Position numbers and translations under genes: made by a program. Under the pieces are notes generated by a model. The model did not search any database. It worked only from the letters and a program-made list of their open reading frames with translations, and was not told the origin of the DNA. A DNA stretch of 64,000 nucleotides from Streptomyces lincolnensis (lineage in GTDB: Bacteria > Actinomycetota > Actinomycetes > Streptomycetales > Streptomycetaceae): contig NZ_CP016438.1 in the NCBI RefSeq assembly GCF_001685355.1, forward strand, positions 8,866,001 through 8,930,000, read 5' to 3'. This document shows positions 39,921 to 47,725 of the stretch, in pieces. Numbering within the stretch: position 1 is the stretch's first letter; every line of letters starts with the position of its first letter.

Positions 39921-40886
39921 TCAGTCCAGGAGTCGCTCGGAGACCTGCCAGAGTCGCTCGGCCGCCTCCGGATCCAGGGCGTGCGGCGCGACCCCGGTGT
40001 TGGTGCCCGGCTGGTGCGGTGGCGCCTCGTTGCAGTCCTCGAAGTACCGGCCACTGATGCCGTCGAGCAAGGGTGAGGCGGCCAGCAGGACGGAGGTCGC
40101 GGCGCCCTGTTCGACCGATTTGAAGGACATCTCGGGCAGGGGCGTTCCTTCGCCGAGGACGGCTTGCAGGTGGGTCATGAACAGGCGCATCGAGGCGTCG
40201 TCCATGTAGCGCCCCAGGTTGGTCTGGATCCCTCCGGGCATCAGTGCGTTGGCCGTGATCCCGTCGGTGGCCCATCGCCGGCCGGCCTCGACCGCGAACA
40301 GTACGTTCGCGGTCTTGGACTGGCCGTACGCCAGCCACGGGTCGTAGGGCCGCTCGGTGAAGTGGAGGTCGTCGAAGACGACGGGTGAGAACAGGTGCCC
40401 GCTGGAACTCACCGACACCACCCGGGCACCGCCGGCCGCCGCGAGTGCCTCGTGCAGCCCGATGGTCAGGGCGAAGTGCCCCAGGTGGTTGGTGGCGAAC
40501 TGCAACTCCCAGCCTTGGGGCGTGCGGCTCTCCGGGGCCGCCATGACCCCGGCGTTGTTGACGAGGATGTGCAGCGGGCCGTGCCAGGCGGCGGTGAACG
40601 CGCGGACGGACGCAGGATCGGCCAGGTCCAGGGCGGCGACCCGTACGCCTTCGGAGCCGGTGGTGGCCCGGATGTCCTTCGCGGTGCGATCGCCGGCAGC
40701 GGTGTCGCGTACGGCCAGCGTGACCTCCGCTCCGGCGCCGGCCAGCGCTCGGGCGGTCTCCACTCCGATGCCGGACGCCGCCCCGGTGACGACAGCGCGG
40801 CGGCCCGTGAGGTCGATGCCCGCGATGACGTCGGCAGCCGTGGACCGGCTGGTGAACGGACTGGTGATGCCTGTCCTCGTGGCCAT
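39921..40886 (-). CDS. Short-chain dehydrogenase/reductase, retinol-dehydrogenase-like
   Basis: A 321-residue NAD(P)-dependent SDR. It has the cofactor motif TGAASGIG, NNAGVMAAPE, catalytic Ser in VSVSSSG and YGQSK. It fits the oxidoreductase/WW-domain-oxidoreductase-like subgroup that many TetR regulators control. The ATG at 40886 is used; a TTG three codons upstream is possible. It is divergent from a TetR gene, and the paired CGGAGG palindromes between them suggest that regulator represses it. Confidence 0.9.
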   Translation of the reverse strand: MATRTGITSPFTSRSTAADVIAGIDLTGRRAVVTGAASGIGVETARALAGAGAEVTLAVRDTAAGDRTAKDIRATTGSEGVRVAALDLADPASVRAFTAAWHGPLHILVNNAGVMAAPESRTPQGWELQFATNHLGHFALTIGLHEALAAAGGARVVSVSSSGHLFSPVVFDDLHFTERPYDPWLAYGQSKTANVLFAVEAGRRWATDGITANALMPGGIQTNLGRYMDDASMRLFMTHLQAVLGEGTPLPEMSFKSVEQGAATSVLLAASPLLDGISGRYFEDCNEAPPHQPGTNTGVAPHALDPEAAERLWQVSERLLD

Positions 40887-40921
40887 TCTCGCCAATGCTC
40901 CCTGTTTGCTACTCTCGAAAC

Positions 40922-40968
40922 CGGAGGATCCTCCGATTACCTCCAGACCTTAAGCGGAGGTTCCTCCG
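40922..40968. promoter_or_regulatory. Paired TetR operators between the SDR and tetR genes
   Basis: CGGAGG-AT-CCTCCG (40922-40935) is a perfect 14-base palindrome, and CGGAGG-TT-CCTCCG (40955-40968) has identical arms. Centres are 33 bp apart, about three helical turns. Both lie in the divergent promoter region, so one repressor could control both genes. Confidence 0.8.
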
Positions 40969-40991
40969 GTTGTCCAGAAGGAAGGAAAGCT

Positions 40992-41567
40992 GTGACCGCC
41001 ACCACACGCGGACTGCGTGCTGACGCGCGACGCAACCGGGAACGCCTGCTCGAAGTCGCGGCCCGCGCGTTCTCCGAGACCGGCACCGACGCGTCCCTCG
41101 AGTCCATCGCCAAGGACGCCGGCGTGGGCATCGGCACGCTCTACCGGCACTTCCCCACCCGCGAGGCACTGCTTGAGGCCGCCTACCGCAACGAACTCGC
41201 CCGGGTCTGCGACAGCGTCACGGAACTGCTCGCACAGCTCCCGCCCGACCAGGCCATGCGGAGGTGGATGGACCTGTTCATCGACTACCTGGCCACCAAG
41301 CAGGGCATGGCGGACGCACTGAAGGCCGTCATCGCCTCCGGCGACGAGGATCCGTTCGCCGAGAGTCTCGACCGGATCAGCACGGCCATCAGCACACTGC
41401 TGCACGCCGGGGCCGAAGTGGGAGTTCTGCGCTCGGACGTGGACCCGCTCGATGTCGGGTTCAGTCTCGGGGGTGTCCTGCTGATCACGAGCGACAAGGG
41501 GCTGCGCGACCGCGCGGGCCGCATGCTCGACCTCCTGCTCGATGGCCTCCGCTACCGCTCCGGCTGA
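40992..41567 (+). CDS. TetR-family transcriptional regulator
   Basis: A 191-residue regulator. The N-terminal HTH is RERLLEVAARAF, then VGIGTLYRHFPTREALLEA. The C-terminal ligand domain is AcrR/TetR type. GTG at 40992 follows GAAGGAAAGC. Divergent from the SDR gene; likely binds the two CGGAGG palindromes and autoregulates. Confidence 0.92.
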   Translation: MTATTRGLRADARRNRERLLEVAARAFSETGTDASLESIAKDAGVGIGTLYRHFPTREALLEAAYRNELARVCDSVTELLAQLPPDQAMRRWMDLFIDYLATKQGMADALKAVIASGDEDPFAESLDRISTAISTLLHAGAEVGVLRSDVDPLDVGFSLGGVLLITSDKGLRDRAGRMLDLLLDGLRYRSG

Positions 41568-41601
41568 CACGTGGCGCCGGCCCGGCTGGGCTGACGGCGT
41601 A

Positions 41602-42450
41602 TCACCGGCTCAGGTTCTCGAACAGCACCATCCCGGCGGCCGTGTTGGACGCCGGTACGTGGTAGGCCTCGTGCACACGGCGGATCCGGGGTCCCAGCGC
41701 GCCGCGCATGATCAGCCACATGATCAGCTCGATGCCCTCGGAGCCGGCCTCGCGGATGTACTCCTCGCGCGTCAGCGCGGCCAGTTTCTCGGGGTCGTGC
41801 TCGATCGCGTCGAGGAACATCCGGTCGAAGTCCTGGTTGATCAGTCCCGCGCGGGCGCCGGCCAGCTGGTGGGACATGCCCCCGGTGCCGAAGACGGCGA
41901 CCTTGAGGTCCTCGGGGAAGGAGCGGACGGCCTCGCCGAGCGCGCGGCCGAGGGCCAGGCACCGCGCGGCGGTCGGCTGCGGGTACTGGATGACGTTGAC
42001 CAGGAGGGGGACCACCGCGCAGGGCCAGCGTTCGCCGGGGTCGGGGCAGTACACCGACAGCGGAACGGTCAGGCCGTGGTCGACGTCGAGTTCCTGGTAG
42101 ACGGTGAGGTCGAAAGAGGCGTCGATCAGGCTCTTGACGAGGTGGTCGGAGAACTCGGGAGCGCCCGTGACAGCGGGCACCGGGCGGCTGCCCCATCCCT
42201 CGTCGGCCACCCGGTACGACTCGGCCGTCCCGAGCGCGAAGGCCGGGGTGACGCTCATGTCGACGGCGTTGGCGTGGTCGTTGTAGACGACGACCGCGAT
42301 GTCGGGGGTGTGCCGGGCCATCCACTCCCGCGCCGGTGCGTATCCGTCGAACAGCGGCTTCCAGTACGGGTCTTGCGTCTTCCCGTGGTCCATGGCCGCA
42401 CCGATCGACGGCACGTGCGAGGTCGCCAGACCCCATGTCACCTCAGCCAA
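41602..42450 (-). CDS. ligB: Protocatechuate 4,5-dioxygenase beta (catalytic) subunit, LigB-like
   Basis: A 282-residue class III extradiol dioxygenase that opens catecholic rings next to the hydroxyl pair using Fe(II). The iron ligands of Sphingobium LigB are all present: His12 (TSHVPS), His59 (YNDHA) and the Glu of GSEGIEL; the base His194 is in GTGGMSHQL. The resemblance continues through ADEGWGSRPVP and DVDHGLTVPLS and to the end (IPASNTA-like VPASNTA). It overlaps ligA by eight bases. The natural substrate could be protocatechuate, gallate or a related diol; Streptomyces usually use the 3,4-cleaving PcaGH, so a LigAB gene is unusual here. Confidence 0.92.
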   Translation of the reverse strand: MAEVTWGLATSHVPSIGAAMDHGKTQDPYWKPLFDGYAPAREWMARHTPDIAVVVYNDHANAVDMSVTPAFALGTAESYRVADEGWGSRPVPAVTGAPEFSDHLVKSLIDASFDLTVYQELDVDHGLTVPLSVYCPDPGERWPCAVVPLLVNVIQYPQPTAARCLALGRALGEAVRSFPEDLKVAVFGTGGMSHQLAGARAGLINQDFDRMFLDAIEHDPEKLAALTREEYIREAGSEGIELIMWLIMRGALGPRIRRVHEAYHVPASNTAAGMVLFENLSR

Positions 42451-42799
42451 AGTTCCGCCCTCCCGCTTTCAGCGCCTGCGCGAACTCCTCGGTGGTCATG
42501 CCGGTGAACACCCCGCCGAGGTACTGCATGGACTTCTGGTCGACCATCGCGAGCTTGAAGACGTAGAAGATGGAACCGCCCAGCTCCATCATCCGGTTCC
42601 AGTCCCGCCGCAGAACGGCGTCCCGCTGCTCGGCCGTGAGCCCGTACGTCTCGCAGTACGCTGCTTCGTCGGCTGTGAACCTCTCCCGGTTCCCGGCGTC
42701 CTTGAGGGACCCGCAGAGCCGGTTCAGCGCTCGGCCGCGGCGGTTCTCCGCGGCGTCGAAGACATAGGTGCCCGGGAGCCGGGGTGTGGTGCTGGACAT
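42443..42799 (-). CDS. ligA: Protocatechuate 4,5-dioxygenase alpha subunit, LigA-like
   Basis: A 118-residue all-helical subunit that caps the active site of LigB. Motifs are LPGTYVFDA, NRERFTADEAAYC, VLRRDWNRMMELGG and the C-terminal FTGMTTEEFAQ. It precedes ligB on the minus strand with an eight-base overlap, so the two are made in equal amounts. Confidence 0.93.
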   Translation of the reverse strand: MSSTTPRLPGTYVFDAAENRRGRALNRLCGSLKDAGNRERFTADEAAYCETYGLTAEQRDAVLRRDWNRMMELGGSIFYVFKLAMVDQKSMQYLGGVFTGMTTEEFAQALKAGGRNFG

Positions 42800-42831
42800 G
42801 CTGTTCTTCTCCTCTCCGGTGTGGGTGCCGA

Positions 42832-43575
42832 TCAGTGCATGAGCCCGCCGCCGTCGCAGACGAGCGTCTGGCCGGTGACCATGACCGCGTCCGGTGAGGC
42901 GAGATAGGAGACCAGCCCCGCGAACTGCTCCGGGGTGATGAACTCCTTGATCGCCTGCCGGCCCATGGTCGCGGCGAACACCTCGTCGCCGGAGTGCGCC
43001 CGGGTGCCCGGCGTGGCCACCTGCGCGGGCGCCACCGCGTTGACCGTGATCCGGTGCTCGCCCAGTTCGCGTGCCATCACCCGGGTCATCCCGATGAGAG
43101 CGCCCTTGCTCGCGACGTAGGCGATCTGGCCCGGGGACCCCGTGAAGAAGGTGCGGGACGCGACATTGACCACCCGCCCGCGGTGCGGGCTGCCGCGCAG
43201 CCAGGGCGCGCACGCCTGCACCATGAGCAGCGGGCCGACGGCGTTGACGGCGAAGAAGCGGTGCATCTCCTCCGGGGGCGTCTCCAGCAGCGGCGCCCGG
43301 CCGGAGAGCAGACCGGCGTTGTTGACGAGGACGTCGACCCCGCCGTACGCCTCGACGATCTCGGATACGGCCTGGCGGGTCGCGGCCGGGTCCCCGACAT
43401 CGCAACGCCAGGCCCGGCCGCCCGGGATCGAGCTGGTGTCATCGGGTTCGTCGACGTCGAGGGCGGCGACCGTGAAACCGTCCCCGGCCAGTCTGCGGGC
43501 GATGGCGAGCCCCAGGCCTCCGGCGGCGCCCGTGACCACGGCCACCCGGGGGCCGCGGTTCGCCGGGCCGGTCAT
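42832..43575 (-). CDS. SDR-family dehydrogenase in aromatic cluster
   Basis: A 247-residue classical SDR with the cofactor motif TGAAGGLG, NNAG, catalytic Ser in NVASRTF and YVASK. It may oxidise a dihydrodiol, hydroxy-acid or the ring-fission semialdehyde of the pathway, replacing the LigC-type dehydrogenase that is missing. It ends 32 bp before ligA and overlaps the upstream isomerase-like gene by four bases (ATGA). Confidence 0.85.
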   Translation of the reverse strand: MTGPANRGPRVAVVTGAAGGLGLAIARRLAGDGFTVAALDVDEPDDTSSIPGGRAWRCDVGDPAATRQAVSEIVEAYGGVDVLVNNAGLLSGRAPLLETPPEEMHRFFAVNAVGPLLMVQACAPWLRGSPHRGRVVNVASRTFFTGSPGQIAYVASKGALIGMTRVMARELGEHRITVNAVAPAQVATPGTRAHSGDEVFAATMGRQAIKEFITPEQFAGLVSYLASPDAVMVTGQTLVCDGGGLMH

Positions 43576-43853
43576 GGTGCCTTCTCCTGCGGATGGGTGG
43601 CGAGTGCCTCGACGGTGATGTCCATCCACTTCCACATCGGCAGGGAGACCAGCGCGTCGTGCAGCTGTGCCGGGTCGGCCGCCTCGTACAGGCCGATGGT
43701 CGCGTTCCGGCCAGGCACCCGCCACAGCCGCTTGAGGATGCCGGCCTCCCTGAGCCGCATGGCCCGTTCGCGCTCGCCCTTGCGCAGCTCCTCGCGTACG
43801 TCGTCGGGGGTGTCCGGGGGCAAGGTGTTCTCGGTGCGGACGAGGAATTCCAC
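43572..43853 (-). CDS. Muconolactone delta-isomerase-like protein
   Basis: A 93-residue ferredoxin-fold protein of the muconolactone isomerase family. The N-terminus MEFLVRTENTLPPDTP and the LWRVPGRN, LYEAADPAQLHDALVSLPMW segments match CatC. CatC belongs to ortho cleavage, so here it probably isomerises a pathway lactone or product rather than the classical substrate. It overlaps the SDR by four bases and lies 20 bp after the alpha/beta hydrolase stop. Confidence 0.85.
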   Translation of the reverse strand: MEFLVRTENTLPPDTPDDVREELRKGERERAMRLREAGILKRLWRVPGRNATIGLYEAADPAQLHDALVSLPMWKWMDITVEALATHPQEKAP

Positions 43854-43873
43854 GGGGATGTCCCTTCACGGGG

Positions 43874-44590
43874 TCAGGCTGCCGCGATCTCCAGCAGCAG
43901 TTCGGCGAGTCGGCCGGGGGCGGTGACCATCGCTTCGTGGCCGGTGGCGATCTCGTGGACCGGCCAGCCGCGGGCGGCGGCGCGCTCGGCGTGCGGGGTG
44001 AACACCCGCATCCAGTCGGTGCACTCGACGAAGGCGCCGGGGACCTGGTCGGCCTTGCCGGTCAGCCGCAGTGGCTCGGTGTAGGTCAGCCACGGGTGCG
44101 GGGTCAGTCGCGGGCCGAGCCAGTCGAGGTCCGCCCGGTCCTCGACCCCGAGCACGCTCAGCGAGCGCACCGGGATGAGCCAGCCGAACCCGGGCCCGGC
44201 CACGGACTCCCGGTAGTGCCCGGCGATGCGGTCGGGCAGCAGATCGATCGCCGCGTCACCGTCGTCGCCGACGAAGGCGTCGAGGTGGATCCGCTTCGCG
44301 AGCCGGTCCGGGATCCGGTCCGCGACGCCGGTGACGACCTGACCGGCGTAACTGTGGCCGACGAGCACGACATCCCGGGCGTCGTGGGCCTCGATCAGCG
44401 CCACCACGTCCTCGACGTGCGTGCCGAGACCGATCTGCGGACTCAGCAGATGGGCGCGATCGCTCACCCCGCTCAACGTGGGGGTGTGCACCTCGTGTCC
44501 GGCCGCGCGCAGCAGCGGGGCGACACGCTGCCACACCCAGCCGCCGTGCCAGGCTCCGTGGAGCAGCACGAAGACGTGGCGGCCGCTCAC
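43874..44590 (-). CDS. Alpha/beta hydrolase in aromatic cluster
   Basis: A 238-residue hydrolase of the hydroxynitrile-lyase/methylesterase-like group. It has FVLLHGAWHGGWVW (oxyanion loop), the nucleophile in GHSYAG, and the His in GHEAMVTAP at the C-terminus. The role could be hydrolysis of an ester substrate or of a ring-fission product. It starts with a GTG that overlaps the Rieske-gene stop, so it is translationally coupled. Confidence 0.88.
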   Translation of the reverse strand: MSGRHVFVLLHGAWHGGWVWQRVAPLLRAAGHEVHTPTLSGVSDRAHLLSPQIGLGTHVEDVVALIEAHDARDVVLVGHSYAGQVVTGVADRIPDRLAKRIHLDAFVGDDGDAAIDLLPDRIAGHYRESVAGPGFGWLIPVRSLSVLGVEDRADLDWLGPRLTPHPWLTYTEPLRLTGKADQVPGAFVECTDWMRVFTPHAERAAARGWPVHEIATGHEAMVTAPGRLAELLLEIAAA

Positions 44591-45633
44591 GCGGACGCCC
44601 GGGGACGCGAGCCGCCGGCCTGCTGTTCGCGGGTGAGCATCTTCGCCACCGCCCGGCGTCCGCGCAGAGCGGCGAGGTCGGACTTGATGCTGGACTCGGC
44701 GGTGCCGCCCGGGTCGGTGGCGTACATGATCTCCTGCGCCTCCAGGGCGTCGACGTCCTCCTGCATCACGGCCAGTTGCTGCTCGTGCTGGAACTTCGTG
44801 AGCTCCTGATCGTCGATGAGGTAGTCGCGGCCCAGCGCGTAGAAGTCGTGCGTCTCGTTGCCGCGCCCCGGCGTCATCCCGTACAGCACCTTCATGTGGA
44901 AGCCGTCCGGCTCCTCGGTGCCGGTGGCCGCGACGCGGATGTTGAGGACGAAGATGCCCGGCGGGTGGAAGTCGCCGTCCTGCCAGCGGTCCACCGGAGA
45001 GGTCAGTCCGCAGGACTTCTCGTAGAACGGCGGCGCCTCGATGCCGGTCATGCGGCGGCTGAAGCCGACCCGGTCGCCGTCCACCGTCACGTCGATCGGG
45101 GTCGCGGCGACGGCGGCGTTGCCGATGCTGCTCGGGTGCAGGAACGTCTCGTGGGTGAGGTCGAGCAGGTTCTCCAGGAGCAGCAGGTGGCGGGCCTTCA
45201 GCGGGACGACGCCGTGCACATGGGTCCAGTTCGGGTCGTTCAGCCACGAGGTGTCGGGCAGGAGGCTCTCGTCGGCCAGTTCGGGGTCTCCGGGCCAGAT
45301 CCATACGGCGCCGTCCCGCTCGACCAGGGGGAAGCGGCGCAGTGCAGCCTTGGGCTTGTCGGCCTGTTCGGCCACCCCGACGCACACGCCCCGGCCGTCG
45401 AAGCGGTAGCCGTGGTAGTCGCACTGGAGGGTTCCGTCGTCGTCGAGGTGGCCCAGCGACAGCGGGTACTTGCGGTGGGGGCAGCGGTCCTCGACGGCCG
45501 TGACGGTCTGGTCGGGCAGCCGGTAGAAGCAGACCGGGAGGTCCGTGATCCAGCGCTGCTTGAGGGTTCGGCCGATCTCGTCGGACCAGGCTCCCAGGTA
45601 CCAGCCGTTGCGCACGTGCTGTGCCGGTGTCAT
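44587..45633 (-). CDS. Rieske-type aromatic ring oxygenase, VanA-like
   Basis: A 348-residue oxygenase component. The Rieske [2Fe-2S] ligands are Cys51, His53, Cys71 and His74 in CPHRKY and CDYHGYRF. The mononuclear iron site is in LLDLTHETFLHPSSIG (His161, His166). The single-subunit form fits vanillate/phenoxy O-demethylases and related hydroxylases, needing a PDR-type reductase such as the adjacent one. It could O-demethylate or hydroxylate the substrate to make the diol for LigAB. It is 60 bp downstream of the reductase gene. Confidence 0.92.
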   Translation of the reverse strand: MTPAQHVRNGWYLGAWSDEIGRTLKQRWITDLPVCFYRLPDQTVTAVEDRCPHRKYPLSLGHLDDDGTLQCDYHGYRFDGRGVCVGVAEQADKPKAALRRFPLVERDGAVWIWPGDPELADESLLPDTSWLNDPNWTHVHGVVPLKARHLLLLENLLDLTHETFLHPSSIGNAAVAATPIDVTVDGDRVGFSRRMTGIEAPPFYEKSCGLTSPVDRWQDGDFHPPGIFVLNIRVAATGTEEPDGFHMKVLYGMTPGRGNETHDFYALGRDYLIDDQELTKFQHEQQLAVMQEDVDALEAQEIMYATDPGGTAESSIKSDLAALRGRRAVAKMLTREQQAGGSRPRASA

Positions 45634-45693
45634 GTCAGTCCTTCCTTTGACGTCGGCCCAACGGGGCAGTCCGCCTGTCGAATTGACGAAGTG

Positions 45694-46740
45694 TCAGAGA
45701 TCCAGAACGAGGCGTCGGCCTCGCGCGCGGGAGACGCAGATCAGCATCGTGTCGTTCGCTGCCCGCTCGTCGTCGGTGAGCAGTGAGTCGCGGTGGTCGA
45801 CCTCGCCCTCCAGGACGGGGGTCTCGCACGAGCCGCAGATGCCTTCCTCGCAGGACGACAGGACAGGGACGCCCGCCTGCTCCACGGCCTTGAGGACCGA
45901 CAGCCCGGGCGGCACGGTCAGCGTCGTCCCGGACGCCCGCAGTTCCACCTCGATCGGCTGCTCGGCCTCATCACCGGCGGGCTGCCGCACGGCCACTGCG
46001 GCGAATCGCTCGACGTTCAGCGCACCGGTCGGCCAGTCGGCGCAGTGTGCCTCGACCGCGTCGATGAGCCCTGCGGGGCCGCAGCAGTACACCAGGGCGG
46101 ACGGGTCGGGATCGCCGAGAAAACCGGCGAGGTCGAGCAGACCGTACCGGTCCTGCGGACGTACGGTCACGCGCTCGCCGTAGCCCTCCAGTTCGGGCAG
46201 GAACGCCATGGACGCGCGCGTGCGGCCCCCGTAGAGCAGGGACCACTCGGCCCCCGCCGCCTCGGCCTCGGCGATCATCGGGAGCAGGGGGGTGATGCCG
46301 ATGCCGCCGCCGACGAACAGATACCGGGCCGCCGGCCGCAACGGGAAGTTGTTGCGCGGGCCGCGCACCCGGAGTTCGCCGCCCTCCACGAGGTGGTCGT
46401 GGATCCACTGCGATCCGCCGCGTCCGTCGGGCTCCCGGAGCACCGCGACGCGCCAGCGGGCCGTGTCCTTCACCGGACCGCAGAGCGAGTACTGCCGGGT
46501 GACGCCCGTGGGCAGGACGACGTCGATGTGTGCTCCCGGCCGCCAGGGCGGCAGCGGTTCGCCGGAGCTCGCCGCGAGCTCCAGCGACACGACACCGTCC
46601 GCCACCGTCCGGCGGGCCACTACGGTGGCGGTGCCTTCGAACTCGGTGCCGCGCCGGGCGGCGGACGGTGCTCCGGCCTCGGCGGAGCCGAGGGTGTGCG
46701 TGTCCGGTGCGGCGGCAGGGGGGCTCGTCACGTGCGTCAT
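45694..46740 (-). CDS. PDR/VanB-family oxidoreductase for the Rieske oxygenase
   Basis: A reductase of about 348 residues with an FMN/NAD-binding part (RQYSLCGPV, GGGIGITPLLPM) and a C-terminal [2Fe-2S] ferredoxin domain with SSCEEGICGSCETPV and a final Cys in MLICVSRA. It passes electrons from NAD(P)H to the VanA-like oxygenase. ATG 46740 is chosen; GTG 46728 has a better-spaced GAGGAG, and a longer GTG start exists at 46791. Confidence 0.92.
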   Translation of the reverse strand: MTHVTSPPAAAPDTHTLGSAEAGAPSAARRGTEFEGTATVVARRTVADGVVSLELAASSGEPLPPWRPGAHIDVVLPTGVTRQYSLCGPVKDTARWRVAVLREPDGRGGSQWIHDHLVEGGELRVRGPRNNFPLRPAARYLFVGGGIGITPLLPMIAEAEAAGAEWSLLYGGRTRASMAFLPELEGYGERVTVRPQDRYGLLDLAGFLGDPDPSALVYCCGPAGLIDAVEAHCADWPTGALNVERFAAVAVRQPAGDEAEQPIEVELRASGTTLTVPPGLSVLKAVEQAGVPVLSSCEEGICGSCETPVLEGEVDHRDSLLTDDERAANDTMLICVSRARGRRLVLDL

Positions 46741-46875
46741 CTCCTCGGTACGGTCGGCAGGGATCGCTCCGGCCGCGGTCGGCGGCGCCACGATCGACGC
46801 TAGCCACCGGACAACGCCCAGGTCATCGCTCGAATGACCGGACCGGGGCGGCGCATGGTCGTGGCCCCGACTACG

Positions 46876-47214
46876 TCATCCGTCGCGCGGGCCGGGTGTC
46901 CCGGCACGCCCGTCGGGCCGCGGAGCCTGGTCGAGATGGATCCGCACCTGGCGGTCGTCCTCGTTCCAGAGGGCTTCCACGACGGCGTGCAGCCGTCTGA
47001 CGTCGGTGCGCCACATCGGTACGCCGTAGCGGTCGTCGCGTGTCAGCGCGTCCTCGGCGACGGCATCGGCCAACAGGCTCCGGCGGTCGTACGTCGAGGC
47101 CGTTCCGTTCGCTCCGTCGGGTTCGTCCGCGAACTGCACGTAGAGGGACGTGTCCCGGAAGGGCACCCAGATGTGCGTGGCCCCACGGACACCCGTCCCG
47201 CCCTGCGCCGTCAC
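46876..47214 (-). CDS. Unrecognised small protein of the aromatic cluster
   Basis: A 112-residue soluble protein that I do not recognise. It has GATHIWVPFRDTSLYVQFADE at residues 11-31, RRSLLADAVAEDALTRDDRYG, and an Arg/His-containing helix in WRTDVRRLHAVVEALWN. No membrane segment or metal motif is clear. Its GTG overlaps the preceding gene stop as GTGA, so the two are coupled. Position between the ligase and the reductase points to a pathway enzyme or subunit. Confidence 0.65.
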   Translation of the reverse strand: MTAQGGTGVRGATHIWVPFRDTSLYVQFADEPDGANGTASTYDRRSLLADAVAEDALTRDDRYGVPMWRTDVRRLHAVVEALWNEDDRQVRIHLDQAPRPDGRAGTPGPRDG

Positions 47215-47456
47215 GCCAGAACACCCGTCGTCTGCGGGTAGAGCCGCACGGACGCCTCTCCCATGGTCCCGTGCGAGAGGCCGAGGTTGGGGCCGGCGTT
47301 GTGCTTCAGCTGGACGCCGCGCCGCTTGGCGAGGTCGGTGTAGAGGAGGACCTCGATCTCGTCCAGGGCGAGACCGTCCCGCCAGACGAAGTCGCCCGCG
47401 TGCGCGCTGATCACCGGCAGCGCGCCTTCGGACGGGGTGGAGGTGTGGGAGGTCAT
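47211..47456 (-). CDS. Unrecognised small protein, partner of the 46876-47214 gene
   Basis: An 81-residue protein that I do not recognise, with FVWRDGLALDEIEVLLYTDLA, KHNAGPNLGLSHGTMGE and a C-terminal SVRLYPQTTGV. There is a reasonable ribosome site before the ATG at 47456. The overlap with the following gene suggests a two-protein complex or a split domain. No homologue is known to me. Confidence 0.6.
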   Translation of the reverse strand: MTSHTSTPSEGALPVISAHAGDFVWRDGLALDEIEVLLYTDLAKRRGVQLKHNAGPNLGLSHGTMGEASVRLYPQTTGVLA

Positions 47457-47524
47457 CGGGACTCCTTGGGATCGAGCGGGCCGACCGGGCGCAGGCCGGA
47501 CAACTGCGTGGCATCGGCGCGAGC

Positions 47525-47711
47525 ATGGCCAGGGCGGTCGCCGACGGCGAACCGATGACGTACAGCGACCAGCGACCTCGACGCCCGTCTGCACCGCTGT
47601 GTGCGCGACATCGCCGGCCACGAGACGGCCGAAGCGGCCATGCGGGACCATGTCGCCGGCGTGGTGGAGACCCTCCGGATGCTCGAAGCAGGTCGGCACC
47701 GCGCGAGCTGA
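47525..47711 (+). pseudogene. Remnant of a GntR/FCD-type regulator
   Basis: MARAVADGEPMTYSD, then after a frameshift LDARLHRCVRDIAGHETA and EAAMRDHVAGVVETLR, end at a stop. The pieces match the FCD ligand domain of FadR/GntR regulators, but the winged helix and central helices are missing. It is a decayed regulator gene next to the catabolic cluster. Confidence 0.5.
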
Positions 47712-47725
47712 GGCAGACGCCACGG

